From: Eutreptiella sp. 'Long Island Sound 2002'
Lineage: Eukaryota > Euglenozoa > Euglenophyceae > Eutreptiales > Eutreptiaceae
DNA length: 64,000 nucleotides
Reading direction: 5' to 3'
Assembly (NCBI GenBank): GCA_964036045.1
Contig: OZ038378.1
Location: forward strand, 23,735,935-23,799,934
The notes beneath the pieces were generated by a model, which saw nothing but the letters and a program-made list of their open reading frames with translations, made no database searches and was not told the origin of the DNA. A program made the position numbers and the translations under genes. Positions 44,194 through 55,911 of the stretch are shown one piece after another; within the stretch, counting starts at the first letter, position 1; each line of letters begins with the position of its first letter.

Positions 44194-46058
44194 CCTGCGC
44201 CGGCCGAGGAGACCGCCCCCGCCGCCCAGGCTGCGAGCCATACTGCCCCGCCCCCAGAGGGGGCCCCGAGCGCACAGGGGGCTGAGACCGCGGCTCCAAC
44301 AAGGCGCGCCGCGGCCCCGACCGCGGCCCCCGGCGCGGCCCCAGCGCAGGGGGTGGCCCCGGCGCCGGCCCCAGGCGCCTCGCCGGGGGCCACCGCGGCC
44401 GCAGAGGAGGGCAGGGAGAGTGCACAAGGAATTGAGGCCGCGGCCCCGGCGAGCCGCGCCAGCGGCGCCCCGGCCATCACGCCGCCGCCCCCGGAACGCG
44501 GCGGGCACGGGGGACGGCCCCGCGCGGGCCTCGCGCGCCTCGCCGGGAGCCGCCGCAGCCGCAGCGGGTGGCAGGGAGGGCGCGAAGTACCGCGCCCACA
44601 CCAACCCCAGCCACACCCACAACAGCCACCCCAAGCCGTTCCCCCCCAAGGCCGCCTTCTTCACAGGGCGGACGCGGCACGTCCACCCCCCGGCGCCCGA
44701 GCGTTTGCCGCCGGGCGTTACGCTGCCGCAGCTGGAGCAGCATCAGGAAGCCCGGCGCGTGATCCGGGAGGGGGGGGACGGCGCACAGGCGGGGCAGGGT
44801 GCCGGCCACGGGAACGCGGAGCGGGGGACAGGAGGCGACAGGGGAAGTTCCCAGGGACACACGCAGGGGGCAGGCCAGGGCGCACATGGCAAGGAGCCAG
44901 GGCGAAGGCGCGGGCACGGTACGGAGGCCAGCGGCAGCGGAGGGGGGCAGAGCGCGGGCAGCGGACGGCACGACGCGGGGCAAGGGGCAGGGAAAGGACA
45001 AGGGCACGAGAAGGACACGCAGGGGCGCGAGAAGGGCGCCAAGGCGAGCAGCCACGGAGCGCATGGAGTTGAACGGGGCGCGGTCGGCGAGCGTGGGCAC
45101 AGCCAACGGCATGGACACGGGCACGGGAAGGGTACGGGCGCCGGCAGTGCAAGCCAGGGCGCAGGTGACGGGGGGCGGGACCCACGGCGCGGACAGGGGG
45201 ACAAAGGCGTAGGGGCCGGGAAGGGACCCAAGGGCAAGGGCAAGGGCGCCGTGGGCCCATGGGGACAGACAGGGCGGGGCATGGGAGCCAAGGGGGGAGG
45301 GCGGATCGAAGGGAGGGCCACGGGGAGCGAGGCGGCCCCGCAGCCGGACGTGCAGCCGGTGCGGTGCATCGCCCCCGGAATCCAACAAATGCCGGCACAC
45401 CACACCGACCACCACCACCACCACCACGCCCACCTCTACAACATCGACCCCGACGCTGGCGACCTCATCCCCCCCCAACCCCCCCGACCCCAGCACCAGC
45501 CGCCCCCCCCCGCGCCGAGGGCGGAGCCGGCACGGATGGCCGCTGCCTCGGCGGCGGGGGGGCGGGGCGCGGCGCCGGCGCCGCAAGCACAGGGGCCGCA
45601 GGGGGAGCCGGCGCGGGGGGCAGAGGGGACCCGGCCCTGGGACAGGGACCGAGGCACGGTCCCAGACCCCCTGGCGGGTGAGGCCCTCCCCCTGGTGGTA
45701 GAAGTGTACGGCTGGCTGAGCTGGGCCTGCTCGGGGACCACCAGGGGGATGAGGATCCGGCCCTTCGATGCCGTGCTCCTCCGGAGGGACGGGGGGAACC
45801 AGGAGGTGCCCCCGGGGGGTTGGGCGGCCCCGTAGGACCACGAGAGGGTCCTCAAGGCGGTGATTCATGGCGTGGCCCGACAGGGAGCCGACGTGGCCGG
45901 CTTTCCTGGAGGGGGGGGCAGTGCTCCGCATCAGGTATGCTGATGCCAACAATTGGCTCCCCCGGGCTTTGCGCAACGCCCTCACCCACTGGCGCTACCG
46001 CCAGCGGAACCCGCCGCCGCCGCAGCCCCAGCCCCCACACAAGCGACGACACAGGTGA
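44194..46058 (+). pseudogene. Family B ORF4, 5'-truncated and decayed copy
   Basis: It lacks about 80 N-terminal codons. The C-terminal domain is conserved (LPLVVEVYGWLSWA, RPFDAVLLRRDGGN). A TAG at 45833-45835 replaces the Glu codon of WAAPEDH, and the last part (45867-46058, LPRALRNALTHWRYRQRN) is in another frame. The His run is shorter (HHTDHHHHHHAH). The middle repeats differ from copy 1 and contain HGHGHGKG. Frame usage at the N-terminal end is uncertain. Confidence 0.55.
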
Positions 46059-48974
46059 CAGCCGCGCCGCGCCAGCCCAGGCGATGAGCGCGAGGGGGGA
46101 GGGGGACGGCGGGACGCCCCCCCCAGCGGAGCCGGGCCCCCCGACCCACACCCCCCCTTCGTATGGCGCGGCCAAGAGGCGCGCGCCACCTCCAGTGGGG
46201 GAGAGGACGGGGGCAACGAGCGCGAGGGGAGGCCCACTGCCCCGCAGCCCGCTAACTGCTGACCGCTGACCCGAGCCGCCGCCCCCAGCGCTCACCAGCC
46301 CTCCCCCCCCCCCCCCCTGGCCGGCCGACCCCGCGCGGCGACAGCGAGGAGGGCAGGGGGCCTGAGCGAGGACCTGCACGGGGGCCGGGCGCCCTGAGGG
46401 CGGAGGGGGGCGGGGGAAGGGTGCGCCCCCCCAGTCGGCGGCTGGTCCCCCGGGACCGGAACCGCCGGGCCACCTCCCCGCGGCAGTCGGGGGGTGGTGC
46501 CAGGGAACCAGGGGGGGACTGAGGGGAACCCCCCCTCCCCCCCACCCCTCCCCCCCCCTCTCCCCCCCCCCCCAGCCTGTAGGCGGCCGGAGGCCGGCCG
46601 GAGGGGCGGCGGCCCCGCGCCCCCCCGAGAGGCCCGCGGCACCCAAGGGGGGGACGCCACAGCAGCGGCGAGCGCAGCCGCACGCCAAGCGCCCCCAGTC
46701 GGCCGCCCACTCACTTCCGCATTTCCCGCTGCTGACCGGCGGCTCTGCGCCAACGCCATGGGCCGCGGCGGAACGGCGGCACCCAGGAGTGAGAAGACAA
46801 AGCGGCCTGCCTCAGTGCCCGCCCGGGGAAGGCAGGGGGGGGGGGCAGACCGCGGCAAAGAGACCTCTCCCACCCCCCCCCCTGCCACACTGACCCGCCG
46901 GCGGCGGACCAGGCCGCACCCAGCGCCCATGGCTGCCCGGCAACCCCGGCTGAAGGTATATACCCAGGGGGGGTGCCCAAGGGGACAGGGACGAGGGCCA
47001 TGGACCACCCCACCGGCACAGGGGGGCAGGGGACGGCGGCGCCCCCCCCCCCCCTCTCCCCCCCCACTCCCCCCCCGGCCTGCGGGCCGCGGGGGCGCCG
47101 GCCCTCCACCCCCCCCGAGGCAGAGGGGGTGTCCCCTCTCCCCCAGGAGGAACCGCGACGCCGGGGGGGGGCACAGCTGGACCCGCACGCCGCCTGCCCC
47201 CGCACCCCCCGCCGGCTGCTCCCGCGGGGGTCGCGACAGGCGGGCGAACCCACACCAGCGCAAAAGGGCGACGCACAGAGCACGCCCCGGGGCGGCACGC
47301 GACGACGAACCGGAGCAGTATGGGGGCCGCGCCCCCCATGACCTGAGCGTCGCCGATGACGCCCGCATTTTTGCCCGCCCAGGGAAGGCAGAGGGATGGG
47401 CTGAGGCGGAGCGACCCCCCGGCCCCCCGGCCCCCCGGCCAGCCCTACGGGGGGGCGGCTCATGGGCCAGCCCTCCCCTCCCCCCCCCGCCAGGCTGGCC
47501 CGCCGGCAGCGGACCGCACCCGGCGCCCGGGGCTACCCCACGACCCCGACCGAATGCGTACGCCTGGGGGGGATGCACCGGCGACGAAAGGGGAGACAGT
47601 GCAGAAAGTCGCATACCACCCCCCCCAGAGGGGGGAGCTGGGGAGCCACTGCGCAACCCCCCCCTGTCCCCCCACCCGCAGGCCACGGGGGCGACGACCC
47701 CCCACCCCCCCGAGGCGGGGAGATGATCCCCCCTCCCCCCGGCAGGGCCGCGGCGCCCGGGAGGGAGGCTGGAGCAGGGCCCGCCTCCACGCCCCAGCCG
47801 CCTGCTCTCACAGGAGCCGCGATGGGCAAGCAAACCCGCGCTAGCGCAAAAGGGCGCCACACGGACCGCGCCTAAAGACAGCAAGCGAACACGAACCGGA
47901 GCGGTATGGGGGCCAGGCCCTCCATGGCCAGAGCGACGCCAAGGACACCCGCTTTGTTGCCTGCCCAGGGGAGGCAGAGGGAGGGGCTGAGGCGACGCGA
48001 CCCCCCACCCCACTGGCCCCCCCGGCCGCACAGACGGGGATAACGGCGCGCAGGCCGCCCCCCCCCCCCCAACGCCACCCCCTGGCACTGGAACGCCCCA
48101 GACGCGCAGACTCACCCCGCGGGGGGCACACGGCCCCAAGCCAGGTAGGGGGGAAACGGGACCGGGCCGCCCCCCCCCCAAAAAGCAAACCAAGCGGGGC
48201 ACGGGACCGGGGCAGGACACGCGGAGAAGCACGGACCGCGTGGAACGGCCCTACAAGCGCCAAGCACCGGGACCGCGCGAGGTGCGCACGCCACACCAAC
48301 CAGGGGGGGGGGGGGGAGCGCGGACACCGCGGGAGCGCGAGCGCACACACACGCAAAGGGCACGCGGGGAATACCAGAAGGGTAACCGGACGGAGCCCGC
48401 GGAGCGCACAGACCGCATGGAATGGCGTACCAGCGAGCGAGGATAAGGGACACCCGGACGGGAGGCCCGCCATACACAGCGCGGGGAACGCGGGGTGGGA
48501 AGGGGGAAACAGGGAAGACGCAACACCCGGCACCGGCCCAAGCCCCCCGAACCGGCCGCGAGCGCCGCGCACACACCACCAGGGCACTGCACCCGCCAAG
48601 GCAGTAGTGGCGCGCCGCGCCACGCACCAGCGGCAGGGCTAGGCAGCCTCCGCGCCAGCCCACGGGGGTCCCACTGGCGACAAGCCAGTAGCACGGGCCC
48701 GGCGGCGCCGACGCCCCGGGCGACCACACGACAGGGGGGCGACGCAGTGGGTAAGCGCCTGCAGCTACGGCTGCTAAGTAACGCACTGACCGGGGAGTGG
48801 CAAAATATGGAAGCCGGGGAGGGACGGGGCTCCAATCCCTGTGAACCCGGGGGACTCCGCCACCAGGCAGGAGGTGCGTCATGACGGGCCCCCGGCTAGG
48901 TCCTGGTGGGGAGGATATCACCTGGCCCGACCAGGTGGCCCCCCGCCGCCGAAAGGCGTCTAGTACCCGCAAAA
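46059..48974 (+). other. Family B 3' UTR, truncated copy
   Basis: This region is collinear with 41363-44168 but diverged, with many C-run length changes. The last about 750 bp (48225-48974) are the best conserved block, from TGGAACGGCCCTAC to GTCTAGTACCCGC. This suggests that the 3' end is under selection, for example as an RT recognition structure. No gene is seen. Confidence 0.65.
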
Positions 48975-48998
48975 TCAAACCTCGAACCTCAAACCTCA
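48975..48998 (+). repeat. Heptamer tail of the truncated family B copy
   Basis: TCAAACC, TCGAACC, TCAAACC, TCA. The next base belongs to gypsy gag. Confidence 0.8.
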
Positions 48999-50004
48999 GG
49001 GCTGTCAGCCCCAGCCGGTCCAGCTCGGCTCTCGTAGAATTCCCCACATGGCTGTAGGGTGGCTGGGCCGTGCTCGGTATGAAAGGGCTTCTCGGTATCA
49101 CTGCAGGGGTCGGCATCAGTCGGCTCCTCAGGCTCCTCAGGGTGTTTGTCAACCCTGCCACCAGGTGATTAGCCTGTACTCGATGAGGCAAAACTCCCAC
49201 GATGGTAGGTGACGCTTGGGGCGGAATCTGGGGCTCTAGTTTAGCCCGAATCTATTGAGTGAGATCTCCAACAAGTTCAGAGGTGGCTCCTCAGAGAGCC
49301 TCTTTTATCTCCGACCGCGTCAGGGACCTGTTAGAGGATCTCCCCGATCCTCTACTCCTGCTCCTGCATGACTCAGGGCCTCTCCTCAGCCCACTCAGGG
49401 TTGCATACCCAGGAACATCCACATAGGCTCCGGTAGCGGGTAGAGGATGGTGATAGTCAGCCGCATACCATCGCGGCGCAGAACTGGAGGCAACTGGCTC
49501 ACTGGTGGTAGTACCCTCTGGAAACGCAGTGGTAGATGGGTCCACACCATAGGCAGGGTAGGTAGGCATACCAGTAAAGCCTGTGCCCTCAGCCATAGGC
49601 GGGGTGGTTATGAGTGTGGATGTTGTAGCGGCTGGATCTGGAGTTGGGAGTGTGGTGGTTGTAGGAGAGGGTGATGCGTGGAGGCCAGAGGCGCTTGGTG
49701 CGCCCTCGAAGGTAGACTCACTCGTCGGGTCGTGCTCATGGTCTACTCCTTCGTCTGCCATGCTTTCTCCTGCATCCTTCTCTCTCTCCCTGTTTCTCTT
49801 CAAAGGGTTGGTGTCCACCTCCTCGACTGAGAGGGCCCGGAAGGCCGACTGCAGTCCCTCCAGCGAGTCATCAACCACGTCCACTGGCCCATGTAGAGGC
49901 ACTGAAGGTACAGCGCTAGGTCCAGGTCCAGGTTCACCAGGTGCTGGCATTGCTGGTGCCTCAGGCGCCGTCCTTGCGTCGGTGTCCTCCTTCTTTGTGT
50001 CCAT
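48999..50004 (-). pseudogene. Ty3/gypsy gag, 5' part, interrupted by family B
   Basis: The minus-strand ORF begins MDTKKEDTDARTAPEAPAMP at 50004 and is open to 49291. Further homology to the plus gag copy continues past a stop to the family B junction at 48999. The protein is acidic, then Pro/Thr/Ser-rich. At the plus gag's early TAA this copy reads CTA (Leu), and at the plus gag's A-run slip it has fewer A's. The two copies thus complement each other as evidence for the original frame. The 5' leader joins repeat A at 50103. Confidence 0.65.
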
Positions 50005-50102
50005 GTTCGCCCTTCCTGCTTATGACAGATCTCGGCGCACTGGATGTACGGCACGGGGTTGCTGCCGGTACGCAGAGACTGTCTGCCTCTTGCTACCAGA
50101 AA

Positions 50103-50889
50103 GTTTTATAGTGTTTTCAGCACTGTGTTTCTGTTGTGCCTATCCTGCTGCTTGCTGCTGGTGTAGGGTGCCTGCTGCTTGTTTTTGATGAGGAAAATGT
50201 TTTATTGTTGAAATACAACCAATCCAGGATAACCCAAGCCAGAGATAAGCAAGTAGAAGATAAACAGGATCAAAGCATGAAGGGCTGCAGTCACAAAGAG
50301 TTAGATAAAGACAACTATCAACAAAAGACCACCGCAATTAACATACATTGCAACTGGGGATGAAATATTTTACATGTTTGAGAAAAACTGATTGGAAAAA
50401 TGCCCCAAGGGCTCACTCTCATCCATAGTGCCATCTTGAGATGTGCACTCTTTGTTTTTGGGTCGCATAGGTGCTGAGGTGGCATGGCTTGTGGCGCTGA
50501 GGTCACTGCCATGTCACATGGGACAATCCTACTTACCTAGGCTGACCGGGTATTGAACCCAGGACCTCTCAAAAAGAGGTGCCCCAGCCCCCTAGTGCGC
50601 ATACCACTAGGATAGCTAAGAATTCATGAAAAAACATAGATAAATTCATAGGCTCTGCCTTCAGTATATCAGTGCCTCAGTCACCCAGGAAAAGATGTTT
50701 TAGTGCCTATAGCTTGGGGATTAAGGGGTACACACATCATCCTGATTTATTGTTTGGTTCCATAGGTCAAAATGTGTTATCACCCCTTTTGGTTGGGCCA
50801 ATACTAAGATAAAAATGCATGAGTGCTTAGAGCACCTCTAATACAACTAAAGTATACCCTCAAGCATTGGAAAAGCACTTTTTCTTACT
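50103..50889 (-). repeat. 787-bp repeat, copy A
   Basis: It runs from GTTTTATAG to CTTTTTCTTACT and is the inverse of copy B (52478-53263). It sits at the 5' side of the minus-strand gag, where a 5' LTR would be, and its outer end abuts a different gypsy RT fragment at 50890. It contains a tRNA-like block with a B-box (inverse GGTTCAATACC). Confidence 0.85.
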
Positions 50890-51299
50890 GTAGTCGGCGG
50901 AGGCCAACCTCGAATGACCTTGATCTTTTCGGGGTCCATGTGTACTCCATCTTTGTCGATGATGTATCCACAGAAGGGCACTCGACTCTGGAAAAACGTG
51001 GATTTATCGATGCAGGGAAAGAGCTGGTGTTGACGGAGTAGTTCATGTACCAAATGGAGATGTCGTTGGTGTTCATCCGCATCCTTCGAGAAGACGAGGA
51101 TGTCGTCGATGTACACCCATACAAAGATCCCCAAGTGGTCTCGAAGGACATCATTCACGACGCTTTGGAACGTCCATGGCGCATTACAGAGGCCAAAGGG
51201 CATAACAACCCACTCGAAGGCGCCAAATGGCGTGTTGAAGGCGGTTTTCTCGATATCTTCGTCTTGGATTTGGATCTGGTGGAACCCACTAACAAGCAC
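50888..51299 (-). pseudogene. Ty3/gypsy reverse transcriptase fragment (different family)
   Basis: Read on the minus strand it gives GFHQIQIQDEDIEKTAFNTP, GAFEWVVMPFGLCNAPWTFQ (motif B region), VWVYIDDILVFSKDADEH (motif C, intact YIDD) and FCGYIIDKDGVHMDPEKI. It breaks at PPPTTV exactly where repeat A begins (50889/50890). Motif A's aspartate is upstream of the fragment. The sequence is closer to common chromovirus RTs than the pol at 57.6-60.7 kb is. It may belong to the same kind of element as the integrase fragment at 8885-9988. Confidence 0.8.
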
Positions 51300-51665
51300 C
51301 TATGATTTTAAATCTCATTTTGTCACATAACTCAGTATCTGGTCCTTTTTGCAAGCAGCAAGGAAATCTCTACATGACTGCGAAGTCAATTTTTGAAAAT
51401 TCGAATCTTTTGGAGAATGCATTTCTGATCTGGCATCGCACTCACTAAGAATTTCCCGTAATCGCAGATTAATTCGCGATTTACCGGCAGCAACGCGAGC
51501 GTAAATAGTTTGTTTGGTCGATTTGGGGTGTATCTTCCACGGCACGCAGGAACTGAGCATATAGGGTTGCGTAACTAAGCATACTTGACATCCTGAGCAC
51601 ATTTCTGGTCCCCTGCTCTCCCCAGCCGTAAAGTTATAGGCAATTTTCATGCTTTCCCCCCCCCC
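51300..51665. other. No gene supported
   Basis: AT-rich compared with the rest of the window. A minus frame of 119 codons (51315-51674) has no recognisable motif. Nothing else is seen. Confidence 0.4.
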
Positions 51666-52477
51666 TTTTGACACTAAAAACGGCTACAAACGGCCTTTGT
51701 GCGCTCCATAGAACCATGGCACCCATACAAGGGCAATGCTCTATTGTTAGATGGCCTTCGAAGAGGCATTGCATCCAAATAAAATGCTTGTAGCCCTCGT
51801 TGCCATCAAGTTATACCACGAATGTGGTTATGTAGAGAAAGGACCTGTTCGGAAGGTGACAATGCCATTTAGGAAGCATAGGGGGTAGTATGAACAAGCA
51901 AAACAATCAAAGGGCGACGTATGGTGATAGCACCATGATGGAACACACATTGTACCATGTTCAAAGCCTCTATGTCGCATTGCCGTGAGGATATGTATCT
52001 TTTGTGCGTGCATTTTGCTCATATGCATGGACATTCTTGGTGACTTTTGACACAAAAAACGGCTACAAACGGCCTTGGTGCGCTACATAGACCAACAGCA
52101 CCCATACAAGGGCAATGCTCTATTGTTTGATGGCCTTTAAAGAGGCATTGCATCCAAAAAAAATGCTTGTAGCCCTTGTAGCCGTGAAATTATAACATGA
52201 ATGTGGTTATGTGGAAAAAGAACCTGTTTGCAAGGTGTAAATGCCATCTAGGAAGCGTAAGGAGTACTATGAACAAAACAAACAATCAAAGGGCGATGTA
52301 TAGTGATAGGACCGTGATGGAACACACATTGTACCATGTTGAAAGCCTCTATGTTGCATTGCCATCAGGATATGTATCTTTTGTGCGTGCATTTTGCTCG
52401 TATGCATGGACATTGTTGGTGCCTTCCGACACTAAAAACGGCTACAAATGACGTTGGTGCGCTACATAGAACCACGG
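51666..52477. repeat. About 380-bp tandem repeat, 2.1 copies
   Basis: TTTTGACACTAAAAACGGCT at about 51666 recurs at about 52046 and again, as CGACACTAAAAACGGCTAC, at about 52425. Units share GCGCTaCATAGA and CACCCATACAAGGGCAATGC. The third unit is cut off at ACCACGG (52477) where repeat B starts. Confidence 0.85.
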
Positions 52478-53263
52478 AGTAAGAAAAAGTGCTTTTCCGA
52501 TGCTTTAGAGTATACTTTAGTTGTATTAGAGGTGCTCTAAGCACTCATGCATTTTTATCTTAGTATTGGCCCAACCAAAATGGGTGACAACACATTTTGA
52601 CCTATGGAACCAAACACTAAATCAGGATGTTGTGTGTACCCCTTAATTCCCAAGTTATGGGCACTAAAACATCTTTTCCTGGGTGACTGAGGCACTGATA
52701 TACTGAGGGCAGAGCCCATGAATTCGTCTATGTTTTCTCATGAGTTCTTAGCTATCCTAGTGGTATGCACACTAGGGGGCGGGGGCACCTCTTTTTGAGA
52801 GGTCCTGGGTTCAATACCCAGTCAGCCCAGCTAAGTAGGATTATCCCATGTGACATGGCAGTGAGTTCAGCGCCACAAGCCATGCCACCTCAGCAGGTAT
52901 GGGACCCAAAAACAAAGAGTGCACATCTCAAGATGGCACTGTGGATGAGAGTGAGCCCTTGGGGCAGTTTTTCAATCAGTTTTTCTCAAACATGTAAAAT
53001 ATTTCATCCTGAGTTGCAATGTATGGTAATTGCTGTGGTCTATTGTTGATAGTTGTCTTTATCTAACTTTTTGTGACTGCAGCCTTTCATGCTTGGATCC
53101 TGTTTATCTTCTACTTGCTTATCTTAGGCTTGGGTTATCCTGGATCGATTGTATTTCAACAATAAAACATTTTCCTCATCAAAAACAAGCAGCAGGAACT
53201 CTACACCAGCAGCAAGCAGCACGAGAGGCACAACAAAAACACAGTGTTGAAATCAATATCAAA
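52478..53263 (+). repeat. 787-bp repeat, copy B
   Basis: It starts AGTAAGAAAAAGTGC after the truncated 380-bp unit and ends TGTTGAAATCAATATC next to the gag leader. It is the inverse of copies A and C. Poly-A-signal-like AATAAAACATTTTCCTCATC lies at about 53160. Confidence 0.85.
52747..52835 (+). other. tRNA-like block with Pol III B-box inside repeat B
   Basis: CTTAGCT...AGCTAAG bracket the block. CCTAG...CTAGG could form a D-arm, ACCTC-TTTTTGA-GAGGT a seven-base anticodon loop, and CTGGG-TTCAATA-CCCAG a perfect T-arm containing GGTTCAATACC, a B-box match. Spacers between arms (10 nt and 1 nt) are wrong for a functional tRNA. Copies A (about 50534-50620) and C (about 61455-61540) keep it on the minus strand. 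It is likely tRNA-derived, SINE-style, rather than a working tRNA gene. Confidence 0.45.
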
Positions 53264-53362
53264 CCTCCTGGTAGCAAGAGGCAGACAGTCTCTGCGTACC
53301 GGCTGCAGGCCCATGCCGTACATCCAGTGCGCCAAGATCTATCATAAGCAAGAAGGGCGAAT

Positions 53363-55851
53363 ATGGATACAAAGAAGGAGGACACCGACATGAGGACGGT
53401 GCCTGAGGCACCAGCAATGCCAGCACCTGGTGAACCTGAACCTGGACCTAGCGCTGTACCTTCGGTGCCCTAACATGGGCCAGTGGACGTGGTTGATGAC
53501 TCGCTGGAGGGCCTTCAGTCAGCCTTTCGGGCCCTCTCAGTCGAGGAGGTGGACACCAACCCTTTCAAGAGGAAGAGGGAGAGACAGAAGGATGCAGGAG
53601 AAAGCATGGCAGACGAAGGAGTAGACCATGAGCACGACCCGACGAGTGAGTCGACCTTCGAGGGCGCACCAAGCGCCTCTGGCCTCCACGCATCACCCTC
53701 TCCTACAACCACCACACGCCCAACTCCAGACCCAGCCACTACAACATCCACACTCATAACCACCCCGCCTATGGCTGAGGGCACAGGCTTTACTGGTATG
53801 CCTACCTACCCTGCCTATGGTGTGGACCCATCTACCACTGCGTTTCCAGAGGGTACTACCACCAGTGAGCCAGTTGCCTCCAGTTCTGCGCCGCGATGGT
53901 ATGCGGCTGACTATCACCATCCTCTACCCGCTACGGTAGCCTATGTGGATGTTCCTGGGTATGCAACCCTGAGTGGGCTGAGGAGAGGACCTGAGTCATG
54001 CGGGAGCAGGAGTAGAGGATCGGGGAGATCCTCTAACAGGTCCCTGACGCGGTCGGAGATAAAAAAAGGCTCTCCGAGGAGCCACCTCTGAACTTTTTGG
54101 TGATCTCACTCAAGAGATTGGGGCCAAACTAGAGCCTCTGATTCCGCCCCAAGCGTCACCTACCATCGTGGGAGTTTCACCCCATCGAGTACAGGCTAAT
54201 CATCTGGTGGCAGGGTTGACAAACACCCTGGGGAGCCTGAGGAACCGACCGATGCCGATCCCTGCAGTGATACCGAGAAGCCCTTTCATACCAAGAACGG
54301 CCCAGCCACCCTACAGCCACGTGGGGAATTCTACGAGAGCCGAGCTGGACCGGCTGGGGCTGACAGCCCTGAGGGCAATGGCTGACGTGGAGCCCTATGG
54401 CTCTAGTGACCTAGGCGGAGACCCCTCTGACGATGAGCCGCCGTCCATGACTTCTGCTTCGCCCTCGGAGGACGACGACCCTGAGGACCCCGAGAACCCA
54501 AGTGGGCGGAAGAAAAAGAAGAAGAGGAAGACCTGGCGCCCTGAGGGACGCAGGTCTCAGGAGCCTAAGGCCATTGCCACCTCCAAGATCGTGGTGAACT
54601 TGCCTGAGTTCACAGGCAAGGACCTCAGCGAGTTCGCTGCGAATTTTGGCCGGTTCCTCCGAATGACCGGCCAAACCCATGCTAGTGGACGGGTCAAGTG
54701 CGATCTGCTCCTGCAGTGTTGCAAGACCAAGTACCTGGAGAAGCAGGTCAAGCAGATCGTGACTAAGTCCGCCACCTTTGCCGACGTGTTGGTTGCCTTG
54801 GAGAGGCAGTACCCAACCTATGAAACCGACCTCTCCATCAGGGCCGAGATCCAGAACCTGGCCGTGCTGCCCAACAACCCCAAACCTGGCAGGGTCTCTG
54901 AGCTACTGGCTGACCTGGATCACTGGGCTGGACGATTGACGCCCGGTTCCTACAGCAGCAACGACCTGCTTTTCTGGTTGGTGGCTAAGCTCCGTCGGGA
55001 GCTGTGGGACAAGTGCCGTTCAACGGCAGAGCGCAAGGCTAGAGCCCTCAACTACGCGGATTTATGTGTGCTATTCTGGAGCTGGCGCTGGAGAAAGAAA
55101 GCGACCAGCACCTGAATGCCTACCGTCCTGGAGGGGGAGGCTCTGGAAGCCATGGCAAAGGGTACCAAGGACCCAGACCTGGACAGGGGACTACCCCCAA
55201 ACACGCCCGTATCATGGAAACGTCAAGGAGCTCTTCTGGTGTGATGCCACAGATGAGCAGGGCCACCTGCAGCACGCCCCTGACTGCGAGCAGCGAGAGT
55301 GCTTCGTAGTCCAAGGGAAGAAGCAGGAGACCAACACCGGCGCCAAGGCGAAGATGCCGGATCACTACAGGTGTACTATCACCTGTGCCTTCTGTGCGAA
55401 GAGAAAGCACTACGAGGATGAGTGCTACCACAAGCAGCGCCTGTCGGCGAAGCTGAAGGGTGAGGATCCGGGCAAAGGCTCTGGCAAGGGCGGTGGCAAA
55501 GGCAACGGCAACGACTCCGGCAAGGGCAAGTCCGAAGGACGTGGAAAAAGACAAGACAAGAACCAAGGCAGACGAGGAGGAGGCGCTAACCGCCAGCCAG
55601 ACAAGGACAACAAGAACCCGGACAAGAACGGAGGCAACCCAAACCCTCATCCAGGGGGGAACTCCGAGCCCTCTGGAGGGCAGTCTGGTCCCACCACACG
55701 CTCGCAAACTCAGGCCCAGCGAGAACAAGGGGCCAAGTGTGAGCATGAAGGTGGTTATGACGGCAACGCTAAGAAGAGAAGCCGTTATATGAGGATGGGC
55801 AGCAAATTGCGCAACAAGGGGTTCGAGGTGACCTGTCCCGCGGAGTTCTGA
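53363..55851 (+). pseudogene. Ty3/gypsy gag with zinc knuckle, decayed
   Basis: ATG 53363 starts MDTKKEDTDMRTVPEAPAMP. An in-frame TAA lies at 53471-53473 (CTA in the minus copy). A slip in the A-run at 54061-54067 moves the frame to DLTQEIGAKLEPLIPPQASP and on through the capsid-like region (KIVVNLPEFTGKDLSEFAAN, about 54585). Two more shifts occur near 55065-55200. A CCHC zinc knuckle, CAFCAKRKHYEDEC (C-x2-C-x4-H-x4-C), lies at about 55390-55430. It is followed by a Gly/Lys-rich nucleocapsid tail GKGSGKGGGKGNGND and a basic region ending at 55851. The gag identity is supported by its position before protease/pol and by the knuckle. Confidence 0.75.
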
Positions 55852-55911
55852 CGGGGACGCTCCGGTGGGGCCCTGGACTTGGTGTTCTGGGTACGTATCT
55901 GACTAGGGGGA

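Larger units (their letters stand above)
44193..48998 (+). mobile_element. Family B, 5'-truncated copy, head-to-tail behind the first
   Basis: It begins inside ORF4 (CCGGCCGAGGAGACCGCCCC aligns with about 39425), directly after the tail of the first copy. It ends in the heptamer tail at 48998 and there joins a minus-strand gypsy gag. 5' truncation plus an intact tail is the normal outcome of target-primed reverse transcription. Confidence 0.85.

Noticed and set aside
52747-52835. Functional tRNA gene
   Set aside because: Arms are present but the spacers between them (10 nt before and 1 nt after the anticodon-like arm) and the acceptor pairing are wrong.
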